The position numbers and the translations under genes are program-made. The notes under the pieces are model-generated. The model saw only the letters and a list, made by a program, of their open reading frames with translations. It ran no database searches and had not been told where the DNA came from. Below are positions 11,101 to 26,100 of a DNA stretch of 64,000 nucleotides, piece after piece; within the stretch, counting starts at the first letter, position 1, and every line of letters starts with the position of its first letter. The stretch is taken from the NCBI GenBank assembly GCA_037179385.1, contig CM074196.1:31393986-31457985 (forward strand). The letters run 5' to 3'. This stretch comes from Holothuria scabra (lineage: Eukaryota; Echinodermata; Holothuroidea; Aspidochirotida; Holothuriidae).

Positions 11101-14100
11101 ACATCCACAGAGTATTGACATTCTGCAACATTCTGCAACTTCGGTGCTCTAGTGGAAGTGTTGGAACCCTATGTTAGGCTGTCTATGCTGCCAAGAGGGG
11201 AAAGAAAAACTCTTTTACATACAAATGACCCATGACAAACTTGCTGAGAAAGTTACATGCAAGGCATTTTGCCAAGCTCATGTCATTTCTGTGCTGCAGG
11301 CTCAGTAATTTAGAAAAAAATTTGGCAGTAAGACTGCCGTTCTTTGAAGTTGTTATTTGAAATGAAACATGAGAACTAGCATGTTTTTTCTGCTATGTAT
11401 GTGGACAGGATCTTTACTGCCATTGTGTAAGATCCATTAAAAACAGGAAGGAGTGATATTCAACAATAATATTATGAATAATAATAATTCTTCCCCTAGA
11501 GCAATTGTATAAATTTGAATGCAGTTCTTACTGTACTCTATGTTGGTGGGAGTACTCCAAACTGGGACCGAATCCAACTTTATTTACAGAGAAGTAATAC
11601 CTAGCTTGTTACAACTAGTTTCCAAGGTTAATGAAAATTTGGAAGAATTATGTTTAACAGATTGCTAAATATTAGTAATAATAGAAGTTATTATCTGTAG
11701 GAAATGAGATTAGATGTGGGGGGGGGCAGTTGCTTGAAGAGGGAGGGTCTTAAAAAAATTTCTTCCTTTGAATATTTGAAAGGTTTATATGTTCATGTTA
11801 CAGAAAACAAACTTTCTTTAAAGCTACTCTCAATGGAAATCAAGCCCCTTAGTAGTTGGGGGGGGGGGGATCACATACAACAGCTACGGTATGGTCTGCA
11901 ATCTAGAGCTAGACATCATAAGCTACATTATGGTCTGCAATCTAGAGCTAGACATGCATAAGCTACAGTATGGTCTGTAGTCTAGAGCTAGACATGCATA
12001 AGCTACAGTATGGTCTGCAGTCTAGAGCTAGACATGCATCAGCTAAAGTATGGTTTGCAGTCTAGAGCTAGACATGCATAAGCTACAGTATGGTCTGCAG
12101 TCTAGAGCTGGACATGCAACAGCTACAGTATGGTCTGCAGTCTAGAGCTAGTATTATTTTGATTTGCATTTAGAGATGCAGTTAAAAAATTCATCCTGAG
12201 GAAAAATGGGCTTAGTCTCTCAAATGTCAATTAAAACTATTAAAACTTATTTCTTTATTTCTGTTTGCAGGTTTAATCGTCACAAAGAGCTGTTGGAGTC
12301 AAACTTTGCTCTTGTTGGTAGGTATTTTTGATAGCTCCACCCATTTGCCACAGTTGACATCTGTTTCATTTTTACCACATCTTGTTTTAAAATAGGTTCC
12401 ATGGGCTGCTGGTATGCTAGAGCTAAAAAACTTTATCTCAAAAGGAAGAACAATAGTTGACACATTTACAGTATTTAAATTGTATGCTTCTTGTTCTTTA
12501 CTTGCACCAAAGATATTATAAACATAGATACCAAACTCCTATCCCTTAACTGTTAGACGCACTGACTCCTCACAGAGGCTCAATTGGAGGGGTGGAAGTA
12601 TTCGTGTGACATGCGCACAGTTCTATTCGGTTATCTGCATGCACAATTGTGCATGCGTAACAGAAAATTTCATTGTGACGAGATGTCAGCATGTGTGCAT
12701 TTTCAAAGCAAGTTCGGTCAGGAATAATTGACGTGTACTTCCACGCGCTTGGAAAAAGAACGCAGTAGTTGATTTTGTGTTGTAAGTGCGTAAGACTGTA
12801 AACGCATGCATAGATGTGTGCTTTTGAAGATACCATAGGAACTGACCAATCAGTAAGCCAATGAACTTCAAACCAGTCGTTGTGTGTTAATGTTCGAATG
12901 TTCTTAAGTAGAAAGCTGCCAAAGAAGCCTTAAACTGTTTCATGTAGGTGAAATTTATTGGAAAACGGTGTTTGAAAGAATTGCAATGTTTTAAAATCAC
13001 ACGTTTTATAGTACCAAAAGATGTCAATTAATTGTTAGCTTTCAAAACGACTGAACAGTGATCAGCACTTCCGCCCCTCAGATTCGGCCTCCGTGAGGAG
13101 TCACTGCGCCATTTTAAGTTTGGTATCTATGTTCATAATACCTTTGACTTGCACTGAGAAAACCTCCCTCAAAGCCTGACTTATACACAACTCTGATGAA
13201 GGTTAGGTTAGGTTAGATAGGGTTTGCCCCTCAGCTTCTTTTGGTTAAACCTAGCAATGCCTGAAACCTTCTATTCAGTTGCAGGGTTACTGCAATAAAG
13301 AACAAGAAGTGGCTGTCCAAAGTCTCATCATCTCATGTGTTGTTTATTGGAAGCCTGACTATTTGATGTAAACACAGCAAATACCTAATTGAGTATTAAG
13401 TTAATCCTGATTTGCATAAAAAGTTGCACTGTTGCATTGTGTAAGATAAATGAATCCCATTAGTGCTTGTGTTTAGTGACTGTAGGCAGCCATTGGTGGG
13501 GTTCATCAGCCCTGAATCATCTTTATTTATTGTCTTCATGAATTTCAAACCCTCATTATTCAGTGAAATTGAAGGAACCATTATACAATTTAGTGCACAA
13601 CCATACATGAAACAGTTTAACAAGGTTTCTGAAAGACTGAAAGGTGATAGACCTCATTCATGGCAGACTAAAATCAGTCCATTGCTTGTTATCCTGATTT
13701 GTCTACATGTATAGTAGAGGGGAGCATTCCATACCATAGTTGGCAGCATTTTTTTTGGAATAAGAAACAACGTACAGTATATAACACTTGATTCGTTAAA
13801 TATACCAAGAAGTTGAAGTAAAACTTGAAGGAAAACTTGAAGTAAAAATAATTGCTGAGAACAGCTCAATATTCCAAAATACACCTTTAAATGGCATTTC
13901 CATAAGCTGGTACATTGTATTCAGTGTAATTAGTGATGTTGTGTACAAGTGCCATGTTAGTTCCTTCACAGCAAAATTTTTAAGGTTGGAATTTCTGGAT
14001 TTTTTTGACTAGACTAATCCGTTTAGTGATTTTATCCTTCAGAATGTTGTTGTACAATGAGATGAAGGACATAGGGTATGATCAAGAGCATTTGCATTAA

Positions 14101-17100
14101 ATAGAATATGTATCGCTCATAATTCACATACTGTGAATGTACGTTTTTATTTGAGAATGGCGGGACACAAGCCCCAAAATGAACAACTGACTCTGGGGGC
14201 AGGGCACAGACATCCACTTAGCCTATCCCAGTGAGCCTTAACTGGAAGAAAAGGTCATAACGATGGCTGTAGCTGGCCCGACTGGCACTAAGGGGATGGA
14301 GGCATTTGTGTTTGGTGAAGCTTTCTAGAAGCATATACAGTACTCATGGGTTTGGTTTTAATGTCATGTCAAACAGAGACAATTTAGGGTTCACATTTGT
14401 CTCAGAAGGGCTAATTCCACATAACAACAGAGAAGTGGGAACATCATGTTTAAGAGTCTTTGCAAAGTTCCCACAAAGTTTTTAGTTGTTAGGGAGCAAA
14501 GCTTTTTCAAGTCCCTGGCAGTTGGCAGACAAGGGAGTAATAGTCATTTGTATCTATGTGCACAGAACAAGAAATCAGCTCTACAGCTGTGTTGGAATGA
14601 AATGTCCCCTGCTTTTAGTCTCTTCCCATGGCTGCCTCATTAATGTGACCAGTGGACTGCTTGTGGTCACTGGGCTGTTCAGAATATTCAGTAAGAACAC
14701 AATGGGTAGAGTAGTAATCTGACAACTGCTGGGGACTAGGAAAAGCTATGCTCCCTTATTTGCTTGCAATTTCATGAACAGTTATCTGGAAATGTTAATA
14801 GCTTTTCTTCCATTATTGAACTGCTACTAGAACTCTTTGGGCCTGCAGTTGATTTGACGAGTTACTGTCCACTGAAGATATTCCATGAGAAATTGGCTTT
14901 AACTTTTCATGTGTAATCAGCACATTATCAATTGCCATGCTAGCTGTCAAAAAGCCATGCAAACACTGGCATGAATAGGGTGTATGTGAGTAGCAGTGCT
15001 TTAGAATTAGATAAGTTAAAACAGTCATTGATTTTTAAGATTTTTCAAGTGTGCCTCAAGTCACACTCCTTGGGAAGTTTAGGAGTGTGGTAGTGAGGTG
15101 TGCTGTAATCTTAAGTCGATTTAAATGAGTCCCCATCTTCACCTATGTGTGCAAAAATCACACTCCTCTGAGTGGCTTAAGGAGAATGGGTGTGTGATCA
15201 CACTTAAAACACTGCAAAATTAAAGACCTGTTACATAAATGTATATTTTTCAGCAGTACATGCATTTAGTAGCTCTCCTTGATTTTTTTTTTTAAATAAA
15301 GGTCTACCTAGTTGTATACTGATGTATACTTTTTTTCCATTTTCAGGTGATGATGGTACTCAAGCTGAGCTACCATCCACTGTTAAATTATTAAAGGAAA
15401 GTGAGAACCAGTATTGCCTGTGGTGCTCTGGTAGAGCCTTCTGTGAAGGAATGCTGGTTGAATTGAAGGTAAACAATTGTTGCACTCATCAATTGTAAGA
15501 CGCACCATTTGACAGGGGTTGATGAGTCAACTGTGCATCATGTTTGTCTGAGGTGTGATGCAGGAGTTGGTCAAATTCCTCCAAATGTTGTGTGAGAGCA
15601 ACCTAATGAGTGCTTCATAGGTGTTTTGTATTGTGCGCAACATGTCCATCAAAGTTTATAAAATGTTTGTTCAATTTTGTGCTGAAGGGATGCAGCAATG
15701 CTTACAATTGATATTTATATTAGTTTGGTTGATTGATTGATTGACAGAGTGGTACATTAATTGGGCCGATGATTGCTCAACATAATGCATCTGTCCTGTA
15801 CCACATGATAAATTTCAGCGGATGGTCCGAATGCCTCTTTACTGTATTGACATGGACTTACTGTGCAATTCTTGTTTAAAATGTTTTTTAAACTTTGCTG
15901 GTGGATATTTTGGCAAAAAGTTATGCTGTTTTGGCCATTATTTTTTTCCAGAGTCCCCAAAACTAGGAAGAAATTTGAGCTTGGGAAAGATAGCGAATGG
16001 ATATAAGCAAACAATTGTACAAAGTAGCAGGCAGTTCCTTTTGTTATTCAAAATAAACAACAGAGCTGTATGCTATGAAATTGGAACAGGCTTGTAGGCT
16101 GATCTGATCTTTCTGACTGACTGACCCTCTGCACAATGTTCAGTTAGATAGCTTTATAGATGAGTGGTCTGGAGCTTGAAGAAAGTGACCTCATGTGTCT
16201 TTTGAGATATCACACTGTCACTAGCATTCTTACAGTAGCAGGCTGCATTCATTCTTGTTCAACTCCTTATGGAATGTCTAAACTTAAACTTACTGTACTT
16301 CAAAATAAACTAGTCAAGCTGCTGGTGAAGAATTGAATAAAAAAGCTGTTAAAAAAACAAAGAAATTAAAATCAGGCCTCAAAGGTCGGTTGTTGTACGA
16401 TGCTAAGTGACCAAGAATGTAAGAGGAACCTGTGGCCTATTAAGAACAACTTTACATTGGATGGCAACCAACTTAACAATTGAGGTCAAATTTGGTATCC
16501 CTGCAAAGGTCAGTCCTGATGGGGATATAGTAATGCTGTACTTCCTCCCTTTTTTTTTTCTGGGGCTCTGAACGGTGGTGTTTCTGCCACTTATAATGTT
16601 ATTTGAAACTTACAACTGGTAGCAAAGTTCAACCAAGAGATTGAATTTGAAAACTTTTTTAAGTTATTGGTTTACTTTGCAGTATCCTTTGTGACATTTT
16701 TACCATTTTCTTTTTCAGTTTTTAAAAAGGCAAGACCTTGTCAGTGTTCTTGCAAAGATGATGAAACCAGGCTCAGACCAAGTGGTGAGATTTCTTTCTT
16801 TGCATGGATTGCGGTCACACTCAGACTGCAACCAATTTTGAAAGGACTCCCAGACTTTTGGGGGAAATTTCATTTCAGAAGCTTCTCTGTCCCTGGTCAG
16901 AAAGGACCCCATAGTTGTCAACCAGTGTAAATAAATGTATGATTTGCATCAAAGGTCTATGCAAATGAAATATTAACTGATTTTTTGGTTGTGCCACTCA
17001 GACATCTTCCTTGGACATGCTGATAAAAGCTGCCTGTCTATGTGAAATCACAGAATAATTAGCATAAATATAAATTTCAAAATCGTGTGATGCAGAAAAT

Positions 17101-20100
17101 ATATTTACTCAGATTGGCAAAGTTTGGGTTCTTGCAGATCAGAAATGGAGAAGATTTGAATAAAAATTCTTTAAAGCGGATTGGAATTTGATCAGAATCC
17201 ATTGTAGTGTAACTTCAGCTAAAAAAATCTGATGGGGAGAGGAAAGAGATTGGTAGGAAAGGAAAAGGAAAAATGGAGGGGGGAGAGGAAATAAGGAGAT
17301 GATACTTATACCTAACTGAGACTGTTTTGTTAATGGAAGAAGGTGGTAGATAGATAGTTAGTTAGAAAGAGTTTTACGGCCGAGTTTCCAACTTATTGGT
17401 TCAAGTTGAGCCGGCCACGGCCTTTTTTCAAGTCATAGCTCACTGGAAGGTGGTAGAAGACAATTGAAGTGTATCAAGTTGCCAGATATAAACATGCTGC
17501 ATTTTAGTCATTAATTGACCTAATTGGCATTAATTGATATCTATAACCAAAGGAACCATCTTTTGATGCACCTGACAAATTACGGTATACATTGCCTTTC
17601 ATTTTAGACAAAAGAAATTACTGGTAGAGTTGTGCTCACAATCATAGAAGTTTGACATCTACTGTGTAGGACAGTAGATCTGAAATTTTCACAGCTGCTT
17701 GGTTCTGATCACTTCAAAGAATTCTAAGCAGTCATTGGTTTTTACTGGCACATTCTGGTGTCTGTTCTCTCAGAACTCCCATGGAAGAAAAATATTCCAG
17801 ACCATGTCCTACCGCCTTGTTGCAATGCACTTCTCTTAACTCGTGATTTTTCATTTTAAAAACTGGTTATTTTTTTTAAGAATGATTCCACTGTTCAACA
17901 AAACCACAGAAAGTCATGTTATTTGGACACATTGCCTCAGGTTCCTTTTCTTTATAATTGAATATCCTGTTTGTCCTTGAAATTTGGTATTGTTGGGATA
18001 TTTAAATATCTTTCCCTGTAGATCTAGCATTTACCCTACATCATATGAAGGGTATACCAAACAGCATTGTTTGATATACCCTGCGGCAACATCAAAGTTT
18101 TAAATGAATTGGGTGAAATGCCAAATTTATGTACAGCAATGACATCAAAGATTTCCCAAAATGCAATAAGTTTTTCAAAAAATGTCATTACTTTGAAAAT
18201 AAGTATCTTCAAAATGCTACATACTGTTGAGATGCAGTTTTCACCTCCTGAAAGAGGATATTTTTTTGCAGATTTTTAAGTCAATGAATTTAAAGAAATC
18301 TATCATAGATAAGCTTTTTCATCTTTGTTTCTTTTGTTCATTGTCATGTCTGCACAACAATACTTGCTCTTTGTACTCTTTCTCTCTGTTTTGCCAACTT
18401 GACTTGAACCGATTGGTTGGATACTGGGCAGTAAAACTTACCTTACCCAGCCTATCTATCTCTCCCTCTTTCAGATGTCACTTGTAAATTTGTCATCAAT
18501 GATTACTTTTTGCCTAAAATTGTCATTTACAATATTTTGAAAAAGTTTGGAAGGATAATTTACCCTTTGCCTTCTGATCCTAGAGGGAAACAAAACAGGT
18601 AATGTGAGTTGTACAACAAGAAAGTCACAAATTGTTGCACAATGGACTAATTTGTTTTAAATGAATGAATTTCATCATTTTATATTTCGGCACAAGAATG
18701 TCCCATGAAGATGGGAGTTATGCTCTAAGATTTCATTTTTCATGATGTTTAATATCTATTTTTGAATTTTTTGACTTGGGTTACACTTTACTCATTTTAC
18801 TATTTTTTTTTCTTTTTTGTGTTCAGAAAGTAACAATAACAATGAACAAAGAAGACATGGAGAATGTTGTTTTATTTCTCGGTAAGAAGAAGATTGTGTC
18901 TCGTATGCAGAAAGACATGTATGACTTGGTAAGTCAGTAATTCCTGCTTCAAATAATTTTTTCATGATTCTGATATTTGTTTCTTTTGCCGAAGACCTCA
19001 GAACCTACTTCACTCATGATAACTTAATATAGGCATTTCATATAGGTATCCCATTTTTTTTTCACAAATCCCATGTGCGAGCGGTGGAGATGTTATATTT
19101 GAAGTTTTCACATTTCCCCAAACAAATGAAAACCTTAAAAAACATCAATTGTAATGTCCTCAGATTCATAGCCAATACGTTTACTTCACATTGATGGCCA
19201 ATACTTTCACTTCACAATGATGGCCAATACCTTCACTTCCCAATGATGGCCAATACTTTCACTTCACAATGATGGCCAATACCTTCACTTCCCAATGATG
19301 GCCAATACCTTCACTTCACAGTGATGGCCAATACCTTCACTTCAAAATGATGGCCAATAACTTCACTTCACAATGATGGCCAATACCTTCACTTCCCAAT
19401 GATGGCAGTGCCTTCATTTCACAGTGATGGCCAATACCTTCACTTCCCAATGATGCCAGTGCCTTCTTTTCACAATGGTGGCCAATACCTTCACTTCCCA
19501 ATGATGCCAGTGCCTTCACCTTTTCCCTGTGTCTATCTTCCATGTGTGAATATGTGATGAGAGTTGAATTTTGTTTCAAAACTGCAAGGTCAAAATAAGA
19601 TGTTGAAGAAGAGAATAAACAGCAAATGCTCTTTTATTGGAAACAACAACTACTCTTCTCTTGGAAGATATGAAATTCCATCATCTTTTGTCAAGGTTTC
19701 ATTTGGGAAAACATGCCTGTTCCAACTTCAGTTGTCTCATGATTGAACTGTGGAGTGATAAATAAAGTTGAGCTTTCAATGTTTCTATTTGGTCAAAATC
19801 AATGATTGTCTGAATCAATCTTCTGTCCAACAGAAGAAGTCCATTGCAGAAGTTAGGCATAGGTCATGAGTTGCAGTTTTTTGCCAGACCCTGAAAGCAG
19901 TAGAATTTCCTGACCATATGTAAGCATTGCTGGATTAACTGTTTTGTGAAGCTCTTTAACTTGTTTTTATACCAACTGGTTGGCCCAGTGGTTAGAGCAT
20001 CTGCCTCTCAGCCGGGAGTCCATGACTCAAATCCCTGTTTAGTCATACCAAAGACTTAAAAAATGGGACCTGTTGCCTTCTTGCTGGGTACACAGCACTG

Positions 20101-23100
20101 TTGGGACAGGAATAATAATAATGAATGTGGCTTTTTAACAGGTAGCACTGCAATGGCTGTACTGGTTAGTATAGCCCTAAGGGGGGGGGGGGGAGCTTGA
20201 GAATATTCATGAATGGCAAGATTGTGATGGTTCATTTGTGAAGCACATTTAAATTAAAATTTATGTGCTATATAAAAACCGAGCATATTATTACTATTAT
20301 TTTTGGCAAAATAGTGCTGGGTTTTTGGTCTAGTAGTAGAGCAGCTGGCTCTCACCCAGGAGGTCATGGATTGATTCCCATGCCAAGTCATACCATTGAA
20401 GACTTAACCCTGTTATGCAAAAGCCTATTTCATGACCAAAACATGCTATGTTCCTCCAGGATTCAGCTGAGTGCTGTGGCTTTGCTGGGAAACCATAAAT
20501 ATATAGTAATAGTAAATTATCTTTTCGCAGGGAAACAATGGCGAGCAAAAGGGTTCAAAAAGGGCACTTGCTTCCATCATTGTGCATGTTGTTTGACAAG
20601 AGGAATGGAGTTGGGGGAAAAATTCAGTGCCCCACAACTGCAAAATAAGACTGTGCATGGCTAGATTGAAGTATAAGACTCCATTTAATCCATCCTCTTC
20701 TGATAATTCTTTACCTTGGAACTTGGTGGGTCATAAGCCAAAGAAATGAAATGATGGCCAAATGATCTTCACTACCTGAACAGTCAATCTATGATAAGGT
20801 AAACTCCAACATATTTGGCCATAAAATGGCCAAAAGCAGCCTTAGATTCAACTTGTGTCGAATTCCTTGAAAGGAAAGGATTATGTTGTATCTTCAAGCT
20901 TTGAGTGTCTACATGTGATTAGTCTTTATAGGTATTCATGAAAATCTCAAATCCTGATGAATCATTATCTGCAAGTCCATAAATATAAATGGCTCCCCCT
21001 TTGATTTTGACAACAACTTGTGTTTAGTTCCTTGAAAGTAAAGGATAAAATTGTATCTTTAAGCCTCAAGTGTTTTCATGTGATCAGGCTTCATAAAGAT
21101 TTGTGAAAATCTTAAATCCTGATAATTCAGGATTTGCAAATTCTTAAAGTGTGTCCGTCTACTTCTTATTTCCTCATTAAACTTCCCCCACCCCCTCTAA
21201 TTGCCATATTGACCTCTATCCTCAATATTTCAGATGAATAGTTAGTCATCATAGATTCTTTTCACTGTATTTAGTTAGCCAGATGAGAATTAACAACACA
21301 CTAATACAAATATGTTATTAAAATTCATCAAGATAAAATGGTGAAGTTCAAATACAGTTTAAGTTCAGTTTAGATTAAAGGGAAACATTGTGTAATTTGT
21401 GTTTCTACTATGCTCAAGAAGAGCTGTGTACGTTTCATCATTTGAAATGTTGAAAATTTGGAGGAACAAATTGTTCTTGAGCAACAAACTTGCTGAATTT
21501 CTATCTGTGAGAAACTTATTCCTTGAAAGGAAGGCTACCATACTACCTTATTTTTGATAATCTATCCCTATGTCAATAAATATTAGTTTTAAAGGGATGA
21601 ATTTTTCTTGCAAAACAAATGCAGTATTTCCCTTTAAAAATTCGAAAATTCAGGGCACATCCTTCCCTTTAGTCCCGTCTTTCAATAGGTGGGGAACATC
21701 ATGGGCGTATTCTACAACCCCGGTCCTGAGGAGGGTGTTTTCATTGAGCGTCTAAGGCAATACAACATAGTGTTAGAGGAAGATACTTGGAGTTATAGGG
21801 TCACTTGACATTTTGAAAGCTTCAATACTCACACAAGAGTGCATTCTAACATAATTTTATGATTATTTCCTCAGAGTCTTTACTGCAACGACAAACGAGG
21901 TGGTGAAAAGTTTGGTTTGAGTCAATCCTTTGTTGCCATTGGGGAGACTGGAGAAGCTATGCAGGGGGTCTTGGATACAAAGGTGAATATTAACTTGAAA
22001 TATGTAAAGATTTTGTAGAAAAGAGGTGAACAAAAGAATGGATAGTGTTTGGTTTTATAGCCAGCATTAAAGACAGTCATTTGTAACACAAAACAGCAGT
22101 TCTAGCCAGAGTCTATGAAAATTATCAATTGGCATAGCACTGTGATTGGCATCAAATTTAAAAAAAAAATGCAGAGTAGCTCGTATTACACACCATGCAC
22201 CGAGAAGGCTCTGATTTCACATAAGGGCTCTTGCTTGCTCACCAGGTGTGCCCTGTATCAATAAACTAGGACTGTTGTCTGATAAACAATGGATTTTAGT
22301 TGTGGGTGGGGCTAGAAGTAAGTAGGTTGGGTGAATTGGAACTGTGTGCGGTGATGAATGTCTGCTTTTATGTAGCAGTGAAAGTTTCTTGAACCATAAC
22401 TTGAGGTGATACATGTAAAAGATTTTGTGGGAATGTGCGTGCCAAACTTTTTTCTGTTTATGTTTTTGGTCCATTGACGTGTTTGTAACCAAACTTGGGT
22501 CATCAAAGCAGCGGGAACGTCACATATGCTGCTGAGGCCAAAGTTGTTAATTCAACTCATTAACTGGATGAATGTAGAACTTACCTTTTTTAAAAGTTGA
22601 AGAACAATTGCATTCATACTTGAATGAATGCAACAGGGATAAAGGTATGTACTCTATTCAAGGAATCCCCATTACATATTATTTTCTCATGAAGGTGACC
22701 CTCACAATTTATCACAGTAATGGGGGAGTCTTTACAATATTTGAAGTCACTGTAATAAAATTCCCTTCATTTTCTATATCGCTTTGGTCTATTGGTTTCT
22801 TCCAACCAAGCTTGACTGTCATGGCTATGGGGGACCATGTAGGCGAATTCAATTATATGTTTGAACAACATTGCAAGGACAACCACAAGTCAAAGGGACC
22901 ACCAACACTGGCTGCATTGTACCACCAAAAATGATAACCAGTGTACTTGTTGTAGAACGAACAAGTGGTTAGAGTGCCCAACTTGCATTGCTGCGGGTCA
23001 GGTCCTATGGAGGACTTTAAAATGGAACCTACTGCCATTGTGCTTGGTGCTCAGCATAAAGCAATGGAGTAGGGAAAACAAGCCAGTGAGCAACAACTGG

Positions 23101-26100
23101 AAAAATGGTCTTGGCTGGTCCAACTTAAATTGATTGATAAGAATCTGGGCCGTGAAACCATATCAAAATAATGATTAGTATATTCGACAATAGTATGTGT
23201 TTCCAGCTGAAGACCAGTTGAATATTATGATTAAAAGCAGTGGCGGACAATCGTAGCAGTAATCATCAAATGACCAATGCATAAACCAACTATTTTAGCA
23301 GACTCTGTGGCAGTATGATGAATAAGTGACCAATAGTAATCAGACCAGAACCAATTAGCCATCAACAGTGAGTGTGGTCTAACTTGATAGACAGACAACA
23401 GTAAGCTCTGGAGATTGGGTAGGATTCATCAACCATGATGGTACAATAGCATTAATCAGAAGACCAGGAATAACTAGGACTATCATCAATGAGGATAATT
23501 GAACTAACCAGACCAGTAAGACTGATCATCCTAGAAAGAACTAGTTTAATATTTTAATTTTAATTTAATAGATTACAGTACCATGCTATTGCAGTTATAC
23601 TCGAATGACCAGCAGATACAACAATTTTAGCAGGATTTGTAGCAGTATGGCAAAGTTAATGACCAGTTATAATCAGAGTATAGAAACAATAAGACCATGC
23701 ATCTAAGAGTGAGTATGGTAAAACAAGTTTGACAAGCAATAGTAAGCACATAGTAAGCACAGAAGATACAGTAGGATGAACAGTGATGATAGTATGATAG
23801 AATCACGGACTTGCTACAGTATACATGGACAGAGCAAACTGCACAGTACACTGTGGCTACCGTAGTGTCAGGAAAAGTGCACCGAAATATCCGTATGCTA
23901 TGATTTTGTGTGAAAGCTTGGACTTGCTCAAGTAAATAACCATATTTTGCAAGAAAGTTGAAATATTTTTGAAAAAGGGCAAGGTAAAGTCAAAATCACT
24001 TCATGTATTGCAGGAATATGATATTGTTTCCCGTTCAAGTTTAACTTTTGCTTAAAATATAACAGAGTCATCGTCAAATCAGACAATTTATCGGTTCACG
24101 GCGGCCATCTTGGTGCCCCTTTTTTGTCCCAGCCAGTGTCAACAATCAACGTGGATAGAATTAAATGGATGACCAACAGTGGGGCATAGCAAAATTAGAC
24201 TGATTAGCAAAGAGGGTAATTTAACTTACCAGACCAGTTATACTGATCTACTAGAAATAATAAGACAGGCAACATTTTGTGGAAAATTGATTGAGTGGCC
24301 AGTTATGAGTGATGCAGAATTACTATGACAACCAACAATCATGGTGGGAAAAAATATGTCTAGTGGGAACATGCTTATCATACAAGGAAATTTTCATCTG
24401 GTTTTCATTCTGGGAGTGGAATTGGCAGAACTTTATGTGCTTTAGGTGGTAAGAAATGGACTTGCCAGATTTTACCAAGTATATATGAAAAGACGCAAAG
24501 TTTTCCCAGAAGGGAACATTGAGACAGACTTGCCTTGCAGCTCTACAGGAAGGCAATTTTTAACTTGTAGAAATAGAGTTAAGCAGGGATTTTACCAGGA
24601 ACTTAAAAAATGGGTGGGGGATTTAATACTGCCAAACTTAAAGTCCAAATTGAGGTTGCCCTAATGCAAAGATACAGGTGGGTTCAGAGGGCAAAATTTT
24701 GGTATAAGGCCCCTATAATAGGCAATTTAAAGTTCGAACAAAGGAGCAAAGATGTCCTCTTCTTAACAAAGAAAGCCGAAGAAACAGATTTTTTTTTATT
24801 TTTTATGGAAATTTAAAGGAGAAACTTACCCTTTCTCTTCTGGAAGGAGGAAGGATGAACCCCCTTTACCCCCCCCCTGATGAAACCCTTGGCCTTAGGG
24901 TTATCCATATGGTTCCTGTTGTTCCATGTGGCATTGTCCCAGCAAAGTGCCAGGAGATAAAGTTCACCAAAGGTCTGTGAATTTACAGAACCATGGGCAT
25001 TAGAACTGAAAGCAAATAATATCAGTGAAAGACATAGGAGTGCACATTGTACAGACCACAAAAATCACATTTTGACTATGTTTGTTAGACTATTTGGCAA
25101 CAAACAATTTAATGATAGGGAAGACGGTTGTAAGTGGACCAAGGAGTCTTCCTAGTTATAAAATAAGACTTGAGAATGATAAACCTGCATAAGGTGTCTG
25201 ACAGGACTTTCTACTGGAACAGCAATCTACCAAGGATATCAGGTGTTTGATAGAGCAGAGGCAGTACTGGAAATAACTGATAGTACTTACGACCATGGCC
25301 ATTGGGCCCTTTCTGATGGTTGTGATGCCCCTTATTAAATTCCATTGAAATAACATAAACAGATAGCCATTTTGCTCATTTCTGTCATGCCCTTTTTCAG
25401 GCTTATTTCAAACTCTGCAAAGTATTATATAAAACTAATGTTCAATTTTACTTATTATGTCATAGGATGTAAGTGACACTCCTCACAAATGTATCACAGC
25501 TGCACCAAATAGTCCTTCTGAGCCAGAATGGCCTTGAATTTTGAGTTGTGTGTAACCATCACTCTCCTCAAATCACAGTGACAAGTGCTATTTATTGCTC
25601 ACCTAGATAAAGAATGGGAACCAAGCTAAGCTGAATGTATCAAAGTTTGATAAAACAGCAAACCTTCCACCCTGTCTTTATTTCCCAAGGAGCCTATTCA
25701 AAACAACCTGGACAATGTACAATCCAACGATCTGGCCAGTGACACTATGTTTTTAGTCATCTTATGAAATCAATTTTCCTTTTTAAGGGTTAACTCAGTA
25801 ACCAGTGTAGACAAATCTGATGAGCTCTTGTGTTTAGTGAATGTAGACAGCCATTAGTGTGGTCTATCTTCTTTATTTATGGTCTACATGAAATTCAAAC
25901 CCTCATATTCAGTGAAATTAAAGGAATCAAGATACAATTTAGTGTAAAAACATCCATGATACAGGTAAACGAGGAAATTGAAAGATTAAAAGGTGATAGA
26001 CCCCAGTTATTGCCGACTAAAATCAGACCATCACTCGCTGTCTGGATTCCTGTAAAGTAGACAATCCTGCTGTTTCATGATTGCCTTTGAGAATAATGTT

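Noticed and set aside
11881..12152. Regularly spaced repeats resembling a CRISPR array
   Set aside because: The whole 40-bp unit is repeated with no unique spacers, and the context is an animal intron.
19337..19579. Repetitive protein (GSEGIGHHCE units)
   Set aside because: It is the 26-bp minisatellite read in one frame; no start, splice or domain evidence.
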